From Pseudomonas coleopterorum (GTDB lineage Bacteria > Pseudomonadota > Gammaproteobacteria > Pseudomonadales > Pseudomonadaceae): a stretch of DNA of 64,000 nt. The translations under genes and the position numbers were made by a program. The DNA is taken from assembly GCF_900105555.1 (NCBI RefSeq), contig NZ_FNTZ01000001.1, positions 1,302,001-1,366,000 on the forward strand. The letters run 5' to 3'. Within the stretch, counting starts at the first letter, position 1. Each line of letters starts with the position of its first letter. Below, piece by piece: positions 9,771-20,516 of this stretch. Below the pieces are notes generated by a model. It saw only the letters and a program-made list of their open reading frames with translations. It was not told where the DNA came from and did no database searches.

Positions 9771-11092
9771 GCCTGCGCCTGCGCTTGAGTCTGATTCTGG
9801 GTACGGCCTTCGTGCTGATCTGGGCGCTGGCCGCGACCTGGATGTTCCGCGACTTGCGCAGTCAGATGATGTTCTCCCTCGATCAACGCCTGGTGGCGTC
9901 GGCGCGCATGGTCGCCGGCCTGGTCGATCGGCTGCCGCAACCGCTTTCCGCACAGGGCGAAGGCACCCGCTTCAGTGCCGATCAATGGAGCATCCCCGAC
10001 GGTATCGCCTGCCAGGTCAGCTCGCTGCGTGGTGAAATCCTTGCCCGCAGCCATGGCAATGCCGATCAGGTGCTGGATGACCAGCGCACCGGTTTCCACG
10101 ATCAGGAGATCGAGGGTGAACACTGGCGCAGTTTCACCCTGGCTCGGGACGATGTGCGGATCACCACCGCAGACCGCGAGCTGGAACGCGAGGCATTGAA
10201 CCGTTCGGTACTACTCGCCGCTTCCGCACCGGTACTGATGGCCCTGTTGGGCAGCATCGCGATGCTCTGGCTGGGCATCGGCAAGGGCCTGGCGCCTCTC
10301 AATCGCATGTGCGAGGCGCTGCGCAAACGCGACGTCGACGCCCTTGAACCGCTGGCGCTGAAGTCGCTGCCCAGTGAGTTGCAACCGCTGCTGGAAACCC
10401 AGAACCAGCTGTTCCTGCGCATCGGCTGTACTCTGGAGCGGGAGCGGCAGCTGACCGGTGATGCGGCCCATGAACTGCGCAGTCCCTTGACCGCGATCAA
10501 GACCCACCTGCAGGTCGCCCGCATGACGGCCGGGCTCGCCCACGAACAGGCGCTGGGCCATGCCGAGGAGGGCGCCGACCGCCTGCAGCGCACCCTCGAA
10601 CAATTGCTCTTGCTGGCACGGGTCGAAGGCAGCCTGTCGTTCGACGATGGCGCACCGTGCAGCGCCGAACAGGTGGCGCGCCTGGCCATCGGCGACGCTC
10701 GCCCGGAGGACCGCTGGCGGGTCGAATTGCACGTCCCGCCGCGGCTGCCATCAATAGCCTTGGGAATGCCATCGACCCTGGCGGTACAGGCACTGCGCAA
10801 CCTGATCGACAACGCGTTGCGGCACAGCCCCGATCAGGCGCCGGTCTGGCTGACACTGGCCACGGAACCCGGCTGCGTATGCTTCACGGTGCGCGACTTC
10901 GGCCCCGGCATCGCCGCGCAAGACCTGGAACACCTGACCCAGCGCTTCTGGCGCAGCCGTTCCAGCACCGGTTGCGGGCTGGGCCTGGCCATCGTTCAGG
11001 CGATCGCCCAGCGTTGCGGCTGTACCCTGCACTTCGACAGTACCGAAGACGGCTTGCGCGTCAGCTTCAAGGTCCCGTTCCGACCGGTGTGA
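9767..11092 (+). CDS. Sensor histidine kinase partner of the adjacent regulator
   Basis: 441 aa. Membrane spans at about residues 7-27 and 148-170 enclose a roughly 115-residue periplasmic sensor region. The phospho-accepting His235 lies in GDAAHELRSPLTAIK, and the ATPase domain has the N box (NLIDNALRH), DFGPGI and GLGLAIV. The start ATG overlaps the regulator's TGA (ATGA), so the pair is translationally coupled. The signal is not evident; the neighbouring thiol-disulfide protein hints at envelope redox stress. Confidence 0.9.
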   Translation: MSLRLRLSLILGTAFVLIWALAATWMFRDLRSQMMFSLDQRLVASARMVAGLVDRLPQPLSAQGEGTRFSADQWSIPDGIACQVSSLRGEILARSHGNADQVLDDQRTGFHDQEIEGEHWRSFTLARDDVRITTADRELEREALNRSVLLAASAPVLMALLGSIAMLWLGIGKGLAPLNRMCEALRKRDVDALEPLALKSLPSELQPLLETQNQLFLRIGCTLERERQLTGDAAHELRSPLTAIKTHLQVARMTAGLAHEQALGHAEEGADRLQRTLEQLLLLARVEGSLSFDDGAPCSAEQVARLAIGDARPEDRWRVELHVPPRLPSIALGMPSTLAVQALRNLIDNALRHSPDQAPVWLTLATEPGCVCFTVRDFGPGIAAQDLEHLTQRFWRSRSSTGCGLGLAIVQAIAQRCGCTLHFDSTEDGLRVSFKVPFRPV

Positions 11093-11103
11093 ACGCCGTT
11101 GGC

Positions 11104-11562
11104 TCAGCGTGCGGAGAGCGCGCTGGCCAGTTGCTGAGGATCGTTGAAGGTCTTGATGTCTACCACCACGCCATCCTTGAGCTCCAGCCACTGCACGGTT
11201 TCGCGGTCGCCGTCGTAGCGCGGTGCGACGCGGCCTTCCTGGTCCAGCAGAATGCGGTAATTGAGTTTCTTCATGCCGGGAATGGCGATCCACTTGGCCA
11301 CCGACGGCATGCGCTCGATGTCGGCGATATAGGCCGCATGTCGCGACTCGAGAAAGTCCTTGGGCCGTTTTTCCATGGCCGTACCCATCAACTGGGCGGC
11401 GTCCATGCTGCGCGCGACGATGATCAGTTGGGTCTCGTCGCTGAGCGAGTAGGGTTGTTCGAACTGATCGAGCAGGGTCCAGGGGGCCAGCCGTTCGCCG
11501 ACTTCCGTGGCCTGGGCGGTAAGGGACAGCAAGCTGAAAAGTAATGCGCAGCAGTATTTCAT
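11104..11562 (-). CDS. Small exported thioredoxin-fold protein (YtfJ-like)
   Basis: 152 aa with a cleavable signal peptide (MKYCCALLFSLLSLTAQA). The mature part has the pattern of a thioredoxin-like fold (VGERLAPWTLLDQFEQPY, then LIIVARSMDA) but no CXXC pair, so it is unlikely to be an oxidoreductase. Family members are annotated as periplasmic proteins of unknown role. It is convergent with the sensor kinase gene, 11 bp from its stop. Confidence 0.6.
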   Translation of the reverse strand: MKYCCALLFSLLSLTAQATEVGERLAPWTLLDQFEQPYSLSDETQLIIVARSMDAAQLMGTAMEKRPKDFLESRHAAYIADIERMPSVAKWIAIPGMKKLNYRILLDQEGRVAPRYDGDRETVQWLELKDGVVVDIKTFNDPQQLASALSAR

Positions 11563-11708
11563 TGCGGCAGGGTCCTGGGACAGTGGGGCTCACATTAGAG
11601 CGGATCGGCCACCGGGGTACAAAGGTTTAGCGGCCCGGTGCGCGACTTTTTCGCACGCGCGCGTTCGACCCGGTATTGCCGCCGCGCGGCCTCATGGCAC
11701 AATTGCGT

Positions 11709-12305
11709 ATGTCCAGACCTCAATGCCCTCGCTGCCAACGTCCTCAGGCCCTGTGCCTGTGTGCGTTGATCCCGAACCTGCCCAGCCGAACGCGGGTGCT
11801 GATCCTGCAGCATCCCAGCGAGGTGGATCACGCGCTGAATACGGCGCGCCTGGCCGCGTTGGGCTTGCAGAACTGCGAGATCATGGTCGGCGAAGTATTC
11901 GCTGACCTGGCGCGGTGGCTGGCACAGCCAGGCTATCAGCCCTGTCTGTTGTTTCCCGATGAGCGCAGTGAAGCTTTGAGTGTCTACGCGCCGGATGCTC
12001 AGCCAAGGTTGCTGGTGGTGCCCGACGGCACCTGGCGCAAGGCGCGCAAGCTGCTGCACCTCAATCCGCTGCTCGCCGACCTGCCCAGGGTTCAGCTGGC
12101 CGCTGCCGAGCCCTCGCGTTATCGGCTGCGCAAGGCGCCTGGTCCGGGCGCGCTGTCGACCGTAGAGGCCATCACCCAGGCTCTGGAGGTACTCGAAGCA
12201 CCGGCCTCGTTCCAGGCGCTGCTCAGGCCCTTCGACGCACTCATCGAAGGGCAGATCGCCGCCATGGGTGAAGAGGTTTATCTGCGCAACCATCAACGCC
12301 AGTAA
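11709..12305 (+). CDS. DTW-domain tRNA-uridine aminocarboxypropyltransferase-like protein
   Basis: 198 aa from ATG 11709 (MSRPQCPRC). DTW-domain enzymes such as E. coli TapT/YfiP transfer the 3-amino-3-carboxypropyl group of S-adenosylmethionine to uridine in tRNA. The N-terminal cysteine cluster (CPRCQRPQALCLC) probably binds zinc, and the family motif appears as PDGTWRKARK near residue 107. Earlier in-frame ATGs at 11676 and 11694 are possible but add residues not typical of the family. It ends 3 bp before the convergent HAD gene. Confidence 0.8.
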   Translation: MSRPQCPRCQRPQALCLCALIPNLPSRTRVLILQHPSEVDHALNTARLAALGLQNCEIMVGEVFADLARWLAQPGYQPCLLFPDERSEALSVYAPDAQPRLLVVPDGTWRKARKLLHLNPLLADLPRVQLAAAEPSRYRLRKAPGPGALSTVEAITQALEVLEAPASFQALLRPFDALIEGQIAAMGEEVYLRNHQRQ

Positions 12306-12308
12306 CCA

Positions 12309-12962
12309 TCAACGCCAGTGATGAATCGGCCACCCAGCCTTTTCCGCGTGCTCGCGCAGCACCGGATCAGGATTGACCGCATGGGGGAAGGGCACTTCCA
12401 ATAGCAGCGGCAGGTCGTTGCGTGAATCCGAATAGAAGCTGGCGCCTTCCAGGGTTTCGCCCTCGTCGTGCATCCATTCGCGCAGGCGCTTGATCTTGCC
12501 CTCGCGGTAGGTCAATACGCCGACCGTATTGCCACTGTAGCTGCCGTGGTTGAGTTCCAGGTCGATCGCCAGCACGTCGTCGACACCCAGGCGCTCGGCA
12601 ATGGGCTGGACCAGATGAACGCCGGAAGCGGAGATGATCAGAATGCGATCGCCGGCCGCGCGATGGGCGGCGATGGTGCGGGTGGCGTCGCTGAAAATGA
12701 TCGGCTCGATGAAGTCCTCGACCCAGGGGCCGACCAGGTGTTCGACCTCCTCGGGCGAGCGCCCGAGCATCGGCTCCAGGCTGAACGCCATGTAGTCTTC
12801 CATGGCCAGCCGACCCTCGCTGTAGGCCTGCATCAACTCGTGGTCGCGTTGCATGAAGGACTCGGGATCGACCCAGCCCAGGCGACCCATCTGCTCGCTC
12901 CAGAGTGAAGAACAGTCGCCGTGGATCAGGGTCTCGTCGAGATCGAAAATCGCTAGAGCCAT
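12309..12962 (-). CDS. HAD-IB (SerB-like) phosphatase, last gene of an ABC transporter operon
   Basis: 217 aa. The HAD motif I is IFDLDETLIHGD, motif II lies in ILIISASG and motif III/IV near SFYSDSRNDLPLL, as in phosphoserine-phosphatase-like enzymes. It starts 24 bp after the ABC ATPase gene on the same strand and is almost certainly in that operon. This suggests that the imported compound, or a metabolite of it, is phosphorylated. The substrate cannot be told from sequence. Confidence 0.85.
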   Translation of the reverse strand: MALAIFDLDETLIHGDCSSLWSEQMGRLGWVDPESFMQRDHELMQAYSEGRLAMEDYMAFSLEPMLGRSPEEVEHLVGPWVEDFIEPIIFSDATRTIAAHRAAGDRILIISASGVHLVQPIAERLGVDDVLAIDLELNHGSYSGNTVGVLTYREGKIKRLREWMHDEGETLEGASFYSDSRNDLPLLLEVPFPHAVNPDPVLREHAEKAGWPIHHWR

Positions 12963-12986
12963 ATGAAACCTCCCTTGGAAAGGTGC

Positions 12987-13976
<990 letters not shown>

Positions 13977-13977
13977 A

Positions 13978-14775
13978 TCAGTCTTTGTCCTTGTTCAAGC
14001 GGTTCGCACCCCAGGTGAGCAGCAACACGAAGAAGAAATAGGAAATCACCAGCGCGCTGTTGAAGTGGCCGCTGCTGTTGCGCATGTTGTTCAAGTAAAC
14101 CTGCAGGGTTTCGTAGCGGGTGCCGACCAGCAGGTTGGCGAACACGAACTCGCCGAACAGGAACGAGAACGACAGCAGCAGGGCGATCATCAGGCCCTTG
14201 CGCAGGTTGGGCAGCACCACCAGAAACGCTGCCTGGAAGGTGCTGGCGCCCAGCAACTGGGCAGCGTCCATCAGGTCGCGCAGGTTGATCGCCTGCAGGT
14301 TGTTGGTGATGGCTCGGTACATGAAGGGCAGGGCCACGGTGAAGTAGCAGCCGATCAGGATCCACGGCGTGCCGACCATGGCCAGTGGTCCCGAGCCGTA
14401 CAGGTTCAACAGGCCCACTGAGGACACCACGGGCGGCACGGCGAAGGGCAGCAGGATGAGGATGTTCATCAGCGCATCCAGCCTGGGAAAGTGGTAGTGC
14501 ACGGCGAACAGCAGCGGCAGGATCAGCAGCACCGACAGCACCAGCGCGCCCACGCAGACCACCAGTGATTGACCGAAGGCCTGCAGGAACCGCGGGTCGC
14601 CCCACAGTTGCAGGTACCACTTGAAGGTCAGGCCGCTGGGCAGGATCGATGCCGACCAGCTGGTGGCCAACGAATACAGCAGGGTGCCGGCCAAGGGCAG
14701 CAGCAGGATCAGGAACAGCAGCCACACCACGACTCTGTGGTAGAGGCCGGGGGCGTTGTGTTCAGCGCGCGACAT
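13978..14775 (-). CDS. ABC transporter permease (PotC type)
   Basis: 265 aa inner-membrane permease with about six spans and the EAA-like cytoplasmic loop (LMDAAQLLGASTFQAAFLVV). It overlaps the upstream permease gene by 14 bp and is followed 1 bp later by the ATPase gene. With the other permease it forms the heterodimeric channel. Confidence 0.92.
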   Translation of the reverse strand: MSRAEHNAPGLYHRVVVWLLFLILLLPLAGTLLYSLATSWSASILPSGLTFKWYLQLWGDPRFLQAFGQSLVVCVGALVLSVLLILPLLFAVHYHFPRLDALMNILILLPFAVPPVVSSVGLLNLYGSGPLAMVGTPWILIGCYFTVALPFMYRAITNNLQAINLRDLMDAAQLLGASTFQAAFLVVLPNLRKGLMIALLLSFSFLFGEFVFANLLVGTRYETLQVYLNNMRNSSGHFNSALVISYFFFVLLLTWGANRLNKDKD

Positions 14776-15604
14776 GGTAGCTCCTGCGCAGTAGCCATTG
14801 ATGGGCCAGGGTGACCAGGGTCATCAGCCCCACCAGAATCATCGCCAGGGCGCTGGCCAGGTTGGGGTCCAGGCTGATGTCGCCGGCCACCATGGCGGCG
14901 ATACGGATCGGCAGCACGTTGAAATTGCCGGTGGTCAGGGCGTACACCGTGGCGTATGCGCCCAGGGCATTGGCCAGGAGGATGACGAAGGTGCCCAGCA
15001 GCGCCGGGGTCAGCACCGGCAAGCCGATGTAGCGCCAGTAGGCCCAGCCGTTGGCGCCGAGCAGGGCGGCGGACTCGCGCCAGTCTTCGCGCAGGGCGTC
15101 GAAGGCAGGGTAGAGCAGCAGGACGCCCAGCGGGATTTGGAAATAGGTGTAGGTGATGATCAGGCCGGTTTTGGAGTAAAGGTTGAAATCATCGATCAGG
15201 CCGCCCTGCTTGAGTGCCAGGGTGATTGCGCCGTTGAAGCCCAGCAGGATGATGAAGGCGAAGGCCAGCGGTACGCCGGAAAAGTTGCTGGTCATGTTGG
15301 CGAAGGCGCTGACGAAATCCCGCAGCCGCGAGTCGACCCGGCGCAGGGAGTAGGCACCGATGACGGCGATGACGATGCCGAACAGACTCGACCAGAAGCT
15401 GATTTCCAGGCTGAACTGGATGGCCTGGCGGTAGAAGCGCGAGCCGAAAGCCTTGCTGAAGTTGTCCAGGCTCCAGCCGGCGTCGGTCTGCACGCTGTGG
15501 ATGGCCACCCAGGCGAGGGGGGCGATCTGGAAGACGATGAAGAATAGAGCGAAGGGCGCCAGCAGGAGCAGGGCCAGGGTTCTACCGCGAGTGGGGGTGG
15601 TCAC
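14762..15604 (-). CDS. ABC transporter permease (PotB type) with its start copied in a repeat array
   Basis: About 280 aa with a first membrane span at LALLLLAPFALFFIVF and the EAA loop in ESAALLGANGWAYWRYIGL. The start is taken as GTG 15604 (VTTPTRGRTLA) with GGAG 10 bp upstream, because everything further upstream in frame is repeat-derived. The region around this start codon is repeated three more times upstream (see the array). The stop of an upstream repeat-encoded frame overlaps the GTG as GTGA. Confidence 0.85.
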   Translation of the reverse strand: MTTPTRGRTLALLLLAPFALFFIVFQIAPLAWVAIHSVQTDAGWSLDNFSKAFGSRFYRQAIQFSLEISFWSSLFGIVIAVIGAYSLRRVDSRLRDFVSAFANMTSNFSGVPLAFAFIILLGFNGAITLALKQGGLIDDFNLYSKTGLIITYTYFQIPLGVLLLYPAFDALREDWRESAALLGANGWAYWRYIGLPVLTPALLGTFVILLANALGAYATVYALTTGNFNVLPIRIAAMVAGDISLDPNLASALAMILVGLMTLVTLAHQWLLRRSYHVAR

Positions 15605-16120
15605 TGCTGGAGGGCTCCGGGGTTGCGGGGTGTCAGGGGGTTGGTGGTGGCTGCTTCGCGGGCAGAGACCCGCTCCCACAAGGATTGCCGCTTCTGCTCT
15701 TGTGGGAGGGCCAGGGTTCTGCCGCGAGTGGGGGTGGTCACTGCTGGAGCGCTCCGGGGTGTCAGGGGGTTGGTGGTGGGCCTTTCGCGGGCAGAGACCC
15801 GCTCCCACAAGGATCGACGCTTCTGCTCTTGTGGGAGGGTCAGGGTTCTGCTGCGAGTGGAGGTGGTCACCGCTGGAGGGCTCCGGGGTTGCGGGGTGTC
15901 AGGAGATTGGTGGTGGCTGCTTCGCGGGCAGAGACCCGCTCCCACACGGATTGACGCTCCTGCTCCTGTGGGAGGGCCAGGGTTCTGCCGCGAGTGGGGG
16001 TGGTCACTGCTGGAGCGCTCCGGGGTGTCAGGAGATTGGTGGTGGGTTCTTCGCGGGCAGAGACCCGCTCCCACATAGGCGCAGTCCGAGTCTCTGTGGG
16101 AGCGGGTCTCTGCCCGCGAA
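15574..16120. repeat. Four-copy REP array that duplicates the permease start
   Basis: Units begin at CCAGGGTTCT in positions 15574, 15711, 15840 and 15977, so the spacing alternates 137, 129, 137 and about 129 bp; the difference is an 8-bp insertion in units 1 and 3. The array is therefore a 266-bp double unit present twice. Each unit holds a REP element (TTCGCGGGCAGAGACCCGCT and its partner) and the ribosome-binding region, GTG and first ~11 codons of the downstream permease gene. Unit 1 is the real gene start. The array fills the gap between the binding-protein gene and the permease gene. Confidence 0.9.
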
Positions 16121-16148
16121 GGGGCCCTACCTGATGCACCTCAGGCAA

Positions 16149-17213
16149 TCACTGCATCTCGAAGATGACCTGTTCCTGCCACTGCTGGGGCAGGGCCTTG
16201 GCGCTGGCTTCCCAGACGTCCGGGTTCTTGATCGGGGTGACGTTGCGGTACTGCTCGGCCGGCAGCAGCTTGGCCGCGACATCTTCCGGCAGCTTGATGT
16301 GGTCGGCGCGGATCGGCCGTGCATAGCCGCGTGCCAGGTTGATCTGGCCGGCGTCGCTGAGGATGTACTCACGCGCCAGCTTGGCGGCGTTCGGGTGCTT
16401 GGCGTACTTGTTGATGATGGTGGTGTAGCCGGAAATCACCGAGCCGTCCGAGGGGATCAGCACGTCGAAGCGTTTCGGATCGATCTGGTCGCGGTAGCTC
16501 AGGCCGTTGAAGTCCCAGACCACACCCACCTCGATCTCGCCTTTTTCCAAGGTCTGGATGGTCGGATTGGCCAGCGACAGGCGCTTCTGTTGCGCCAGTT
16601 CGGTGAACAGTTGCAGGCCAGGGGCCAGGTTGCTCTCGTCGCCCTTGAACGCGATGGCTGCCGCGAGGACCCCGTTGGCCGCCTGGGCTGCAGTGCTGAC
16701 GTCGCCGATCGCTACCTTGTACTTGCCGTTCTTCAGATCTGCCCAGCTTTTGGGCGCGTCTTCGGCTTTGACCAGTTGCTTGTTGATGATGAACGCGATG
16801 GTGCCGGTGTAGGCCAGCATCCAGTGGCCGTCGGCGTCCTTGGCCCAGTCGGGGATCTGCGCCCAGGTGGAAGGCTTGTACGGCTGGGTCACGCCCTGTT
16901 TGGTGGCAATGGGGCCGAACGCTGCACCGACATCGCCGATATCGGCACTGGCGTTGTCCTTCTCGGCGGCGAACTTGGCCACTTCCTGGGCCGAGCTCAT
17001 GTCGGTGTCCATGTGCTTGAGGCCGTACTTGTTGGCCAGGTCTTCCCAGGTACCCTTCCAGTTGGCCCAGGCATCGGGCATGCCGACGCTGTTGACCATG
17101 CCTTCGGTCTTGGCCGCGGCTTCCAGGGTTTGCAGATCGGTATCCGCTGCCGAAGCCAGGTTGCACAACGCGATGCTCGAACCTAAGAGTGTGGCCAGGA
17201 AAAGCTTTTTCAT
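16149..17213 (-). CDS. ABC transporter periplasmic solute-binding protein
   Basis: 354 aa with a clear signal peptide (MKKLFLATLLG ... ASAAD). The body is a family 1 / PotD-FbpA-like binding protein with the LAYTGTIAFIINKQL and GEIEVGVVWDFNG segments. It is the first gene of the five-gene operon that runs to the HAD phosphatase. The ligand is not recognisable; the operon's phosphatase makes a phosphorylated or phosphonate compound one possibility. The REP array after its stop may let it be expressed more strongly than the permeases, as known for other binding proteins. Confidence 0.9.
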   Translation of the reverse strand: MKKLFLATLLGSSIALCNLASAADTDLQTLEAAAKTEGMVNSVGMPDAWANWKGTWEDLANKYGLKHMDTDMSSAQEVAKFAAEKDNASADIGDVGAAFGPIATKQGVTQPYKPSTWAQIPDWAKDADGHWMLAYTGTIAFIINKQLVKAEDAPKSWADLKNGKYKVAIGDVSTAAQAANGVLAAAIAFKGDESNLAPGLQLFTELAQQKRLSLANPTIQTLEKGEIEVGVVWDFNGLSYRDQIDPKRFDVLIPSDGSVISGYTTIINKYAKHPNAAKLAREYILSDAGQINLARGYARPIRADHIKLPEDVAAKLLPAEQYRNVTPIKNPDVWEASAKALPQQWQEQVIFEMQ

Positions 17214-17450
17214 CCGGTGCTCCTATGGGCGCCTATCGAAACGAGGGGACTGTCGACGATTGGATTGATCAGGATCAGCAATACCCGAGCCAACGTAGGG
17301 GACGCGCATGACATTTTGACGTCGAGCGCGTCGGCGCAGGCATGCTCAGGGCTGTCAGGCCCCTGGAAATCAAGCGTAGACGAGATTTGCCGTTTCGATC
17401 GATACGGCGCGAGGGCCGTTGCAAGCAGGGATGTATGGAGCGCTAGCCGG

Positions 17451-17474
17451 GCAGGGCCGCGTGGCGGGCCCTGC
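17451..17474. terminator. GC-rich hairpin after the glycosylase gene
   Basis: Perfect stem GCAGGGCC/GGCCCTGC with an 8-base loop, 14 bp after the glycosylase stop. There is no clear U tract, so it may act as a 3' stabiliser rather than a terminator. The rest of the 17214-17488 gap shows nothing else recognisable apart from the expected promoter of the binding-protein gene. Confidence 0.35.
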
Positions 17475-17488
17475 GAGGCGCGGAGGGA

Positions 17489-18160
17489 TCAGTGGTTCAC
17501 GGTAAAGGCCAGCATCGCCGACAGCTGACACATCGGCCGGCCGCTTTCGGCATGCCACTGGTTGAATGCGGCCTGCACGGCCGCCTGATCGCGCTTGGAG
17601 CTGGGCACCTTGTCGACGATCTCCTGGGCGTTCAGCGCGGCCACCACGTCCCAGCTGGGAATGAAGGTGTCCTTGCCGATCATGCGCAGGAAACGCGGCG
17701 CCGACAGCCCACCCATCTGGTTGCCGTGCTTGGCGATGTACTGCCACAAGCCGGTGATGTCTTCCACCGGCCAGTCGGCGATGAAATCACCGAAACTGCC
17801 GTGCTCCATGGCCACGTCGAGAATCATCTGCGCGTTGCGCGGCACGCTCTTGAGCTTGCCGAAATGGCGAATGATGCGGGTGTCCTGCATCAGCCGTTCC
17901 AGGCGCTCGGCGCCCATGAGCACGATCTTCTCCGGGTCGAAGCCGAAGAACACTTCTTCGAAGGCAGGCCACTTGGAGTCGACCAGGCTGTGCTTGAGGC
18001 CTGCCCGAAAGACCCGCAGGGCCATGGTCGACAGGTAGCGGTCGGCGCTGATCTTGCGCAGTTGCGCCGGGGACTTGGCCGTCGGCAGACGCGCCTCCAG
18101 CGCCTTCTGCGAGCCGAAGCGATTAAGGCAGTACTCGTTCAGCCACTTGTAGTCTTGCAT
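17489..18160 (-). CDS. DNA-3-methyladenine glycosylase I-like protein
   Basis: 223 aa. An alpha-helical helix-hairpin-helix glycosylase-type protein; segments such as WPAFEEVFFGFDPEKI and FGDFIADWPVEDITGLW resemble the Tag-like family that removes alkylated adenine from DNA. It lacks the obvious zinc-snap cysteine/histidine arrangement of E. coli Tag, so it belongs to a divergent branch. Start ATG 18160. The kinase-like gene lies 13 bp upstream on the same strand, so they are probably cotranscribed. Confidence 0.7.
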   Translation of the reverse strand: MQDYKWLNEYCLNRFGSQKALEARLPTAKSPAQLRKISADRYLSTMALRVFRAGLKHSLVDSKWPAFEEVFFGFDPEKIVLMGAERLERLMQDTRIIRHFGKLKSVPRNAQMILDVAMEHGSFGDFIADWPVEDITGLWQYIAKHGNQMGGLSAPRFLRMIGKDTFIPSWDVVAALNAQEIVDKVPSSKRDQAAVQAAFNQWHAESGRPMCQLSAMLAFTVNH

Positions 18161-18173
18161 GGAACCGGTGTCC

Positions 18174-18914
18174 TCAACTGCTGGATGAATGCACGGGCAG
18201 GTCGCCTTCGCGCAGCCAGACCTCGTCGATGCGGTGGTCCGGTGCCTTGTGCAGAACCATCTGCGCCCGATCGCGGGTCACCAGGATGTTTTCCGTGAGG
18301 TTCTTCAGGTTGACCTCTTCCCACAAATAGTCGGCGCGCGCCTGTGCAGCGTCGCCCGATAGAGTGGTCAGGCTCATGAAGCGTTCCATGTACCAGTGAC
18401 GAATGTCGGCGGTCGGGGCATCCAGGTAAATGGAAAAGTCGTGGGCGTGGTCCAGCTGGAGGATGTTCAGCCCCTCCAGAATCAGGATGTCCGGCTGATC
18501 GATCAGGTGAAAGTGCTCGTCGATGTCCTTGATCGCCTGGGAATAGACCGGGACCTGCAAACCACGAACGCCCTGCCTGAGATCATGCAGGAACGCCTTC
18601 AGGTCGTCGGTGCGGTAGCTTTCCGGGAAGCCCTTGCGCGGCATCAACTGACGCTCTTCCAGGATCCGGTTGGGATACAGGAAGCCATCGGTGCTGACCA
18701 CCTCGACCCGCGGTGCTTCCGGCCAGCCCTCGAACCGTTCCTTGAGCAGCGTGGACAGGGTGCTCTTGCCCACGGCGACGCTGCCGGCGATGGCCACCAC
18801 GAAGGTGTGCCGATGGCCTTGATAGTGCTCGCGGATGTGTTCGCTGATCCAGGCCAGCGGCGACTCGTCGCCGAACGCCATGGCGGGGTACTTGGTGTAG
18901 GCGTGGATGCTCAA
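18174..18914 (-). CDS. Short type I pantothenate kinase-like P-loop kinase
   Basis: 246 aa. Walker A is AIAGSVAVGKST (Lys50), followed by VVSTDGFLYPN, RKGFPESY and DILILEGLNILQ, all hallmarks of bacterial CoaA. It is about 70 residues shorter than E. coli CoaA, mainly at the N-terminus. Pseudomonas are known to use the unrelated type III enzyme CoaX, so this may be a second pantothenate kinase or a kinase for another small molecule. The start is uncertain: TTG 18914, or ATG 18881 which would remove 11 residues. Confidence 0.75.
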   Translation of the reverse strand: MSIHAYTKYPAMAFGDESPLAWISEHIREHYQGHRHTFVVAIAGSVAVGKSTLSTLLKERFEGWPEAPRVEVVSTDGFLYPNRILEERQLMPRKGFPESYRTDDLKAFLHDLRQGVRGLQVPVYSQAIKDIDEHFHLIDQPDILILEGLNILQLDHAHDFSIYLDAPTADIRHWYMERFMSLTTLSGDAAQARADYLWEEVNLKNLTENILVTRDRAQMVLHKAPDHRIDEVWLREGDLPVHSSSS

Positions 18915-18953
18915 GCGTGGCCCGCCATCGTGCGATGCACTCTACGATCGGAC

Positions 18954-19909
<956 letters not shown>

Positions 19910-20010
19910 GGGAAAAGTCGCCTCCGGCATCCAGTGGCGGGTATTCTAACCACGTGGCGATGATCGGTCGCCTTTTTCGCATAGCTGCAGGAATGAGGAA
20001 GGGTAGATCC

Positions 20011-20496
20011 ATGAAATGGCGTATCAAGGCCCGCTTCGCACCGTTGGCGGGCCTGCTGTTGGCGGCCGCGCTGCTGGGTGGTTGTGGGGGTGACTACGGC
20101 CCTGATCAGCATGGCAACCCGGTCAGCGCCCAGACGCTGGACAAGCACTGGCTGGTGGTCAACTACTGGGCGGTGTGGTGCGGACCCTGCCGCCGCGAGA
20201 TTCCCGAACTCAATGCGCTTTCGCAGAGCCTGCAAGGGCAGGGCGTGCGGGTGCTCGGGGTGAATTTCGACAACCTGCAGGGTGAGGAACTGAGCGCCGC
20301 CGCCCAGACGCTGGGGATCGATTTCCCGGTACTGGCCCAGGACCCGGCGCCGCGTTTCGCGCTGCCGCGCAGCCAGGGGTTGCCGGTCACCTACATCATC
20401 GATGACCAAGGCAAGCTGCGCGAGCAATTGATGGGCGAGCAGACCGCCGCTGGCATCAAGGCGCGTCTGGCGGCCTTGCAGGGCAGCGGCAACTGA
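20011..20496 (+). CDS. TlpA-like thioredoxin-fold lipoprotein
   Basis: 161 aa. The signal sequence ends in LLGGC (Cys25), a lipobox, and Gly after the cysteine favours outer-membrane sorting. The thioredoxin domain has WAVWCGPCRREIPEL and the cis-Pro loop GLPVTYIIDD. It is predicted to act as a periplasmic thiol reductase. Start ATG 20011 is preferred over ATG 19993 because GAGGAAGG is well placed. Convergent with the catalase-like gene. Confidence 0.85.
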   Translation: MKWRIKARFAPLAGLLLAAALLGGCGGDYGPDQHGNPVSAQTLDKHWLVVNYWAVWCGPCRREIPELNALSQSLQGQGVRVLGVNFDNLQGEELSAAAQTLGIDFPVLAQDPAPRFALPRSQGLPVTYIIDDQGKLREQLMGEQTAAGIKARLAALQGSGN

Positions 20497-20516
20497 GTTG
20501 CGGTCCAGGACCGTGC

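Noticed and set aside
15601..16074. Minus-strand open frame of 157 codons through the REP array
   Set aside because: Its whole sequence is made of repeat units and its internal periodicity follows the DNA repeat; no protein family is recognisable. It is listed only as a possible source of coupling into the permease start.
15623..16078. Plus-strand open frames in the same array
   Set aside because: GC-rich repeat DNA keeps several frames open; repeated GRAxPAPT-like peptides are by-products of the REP sequence.
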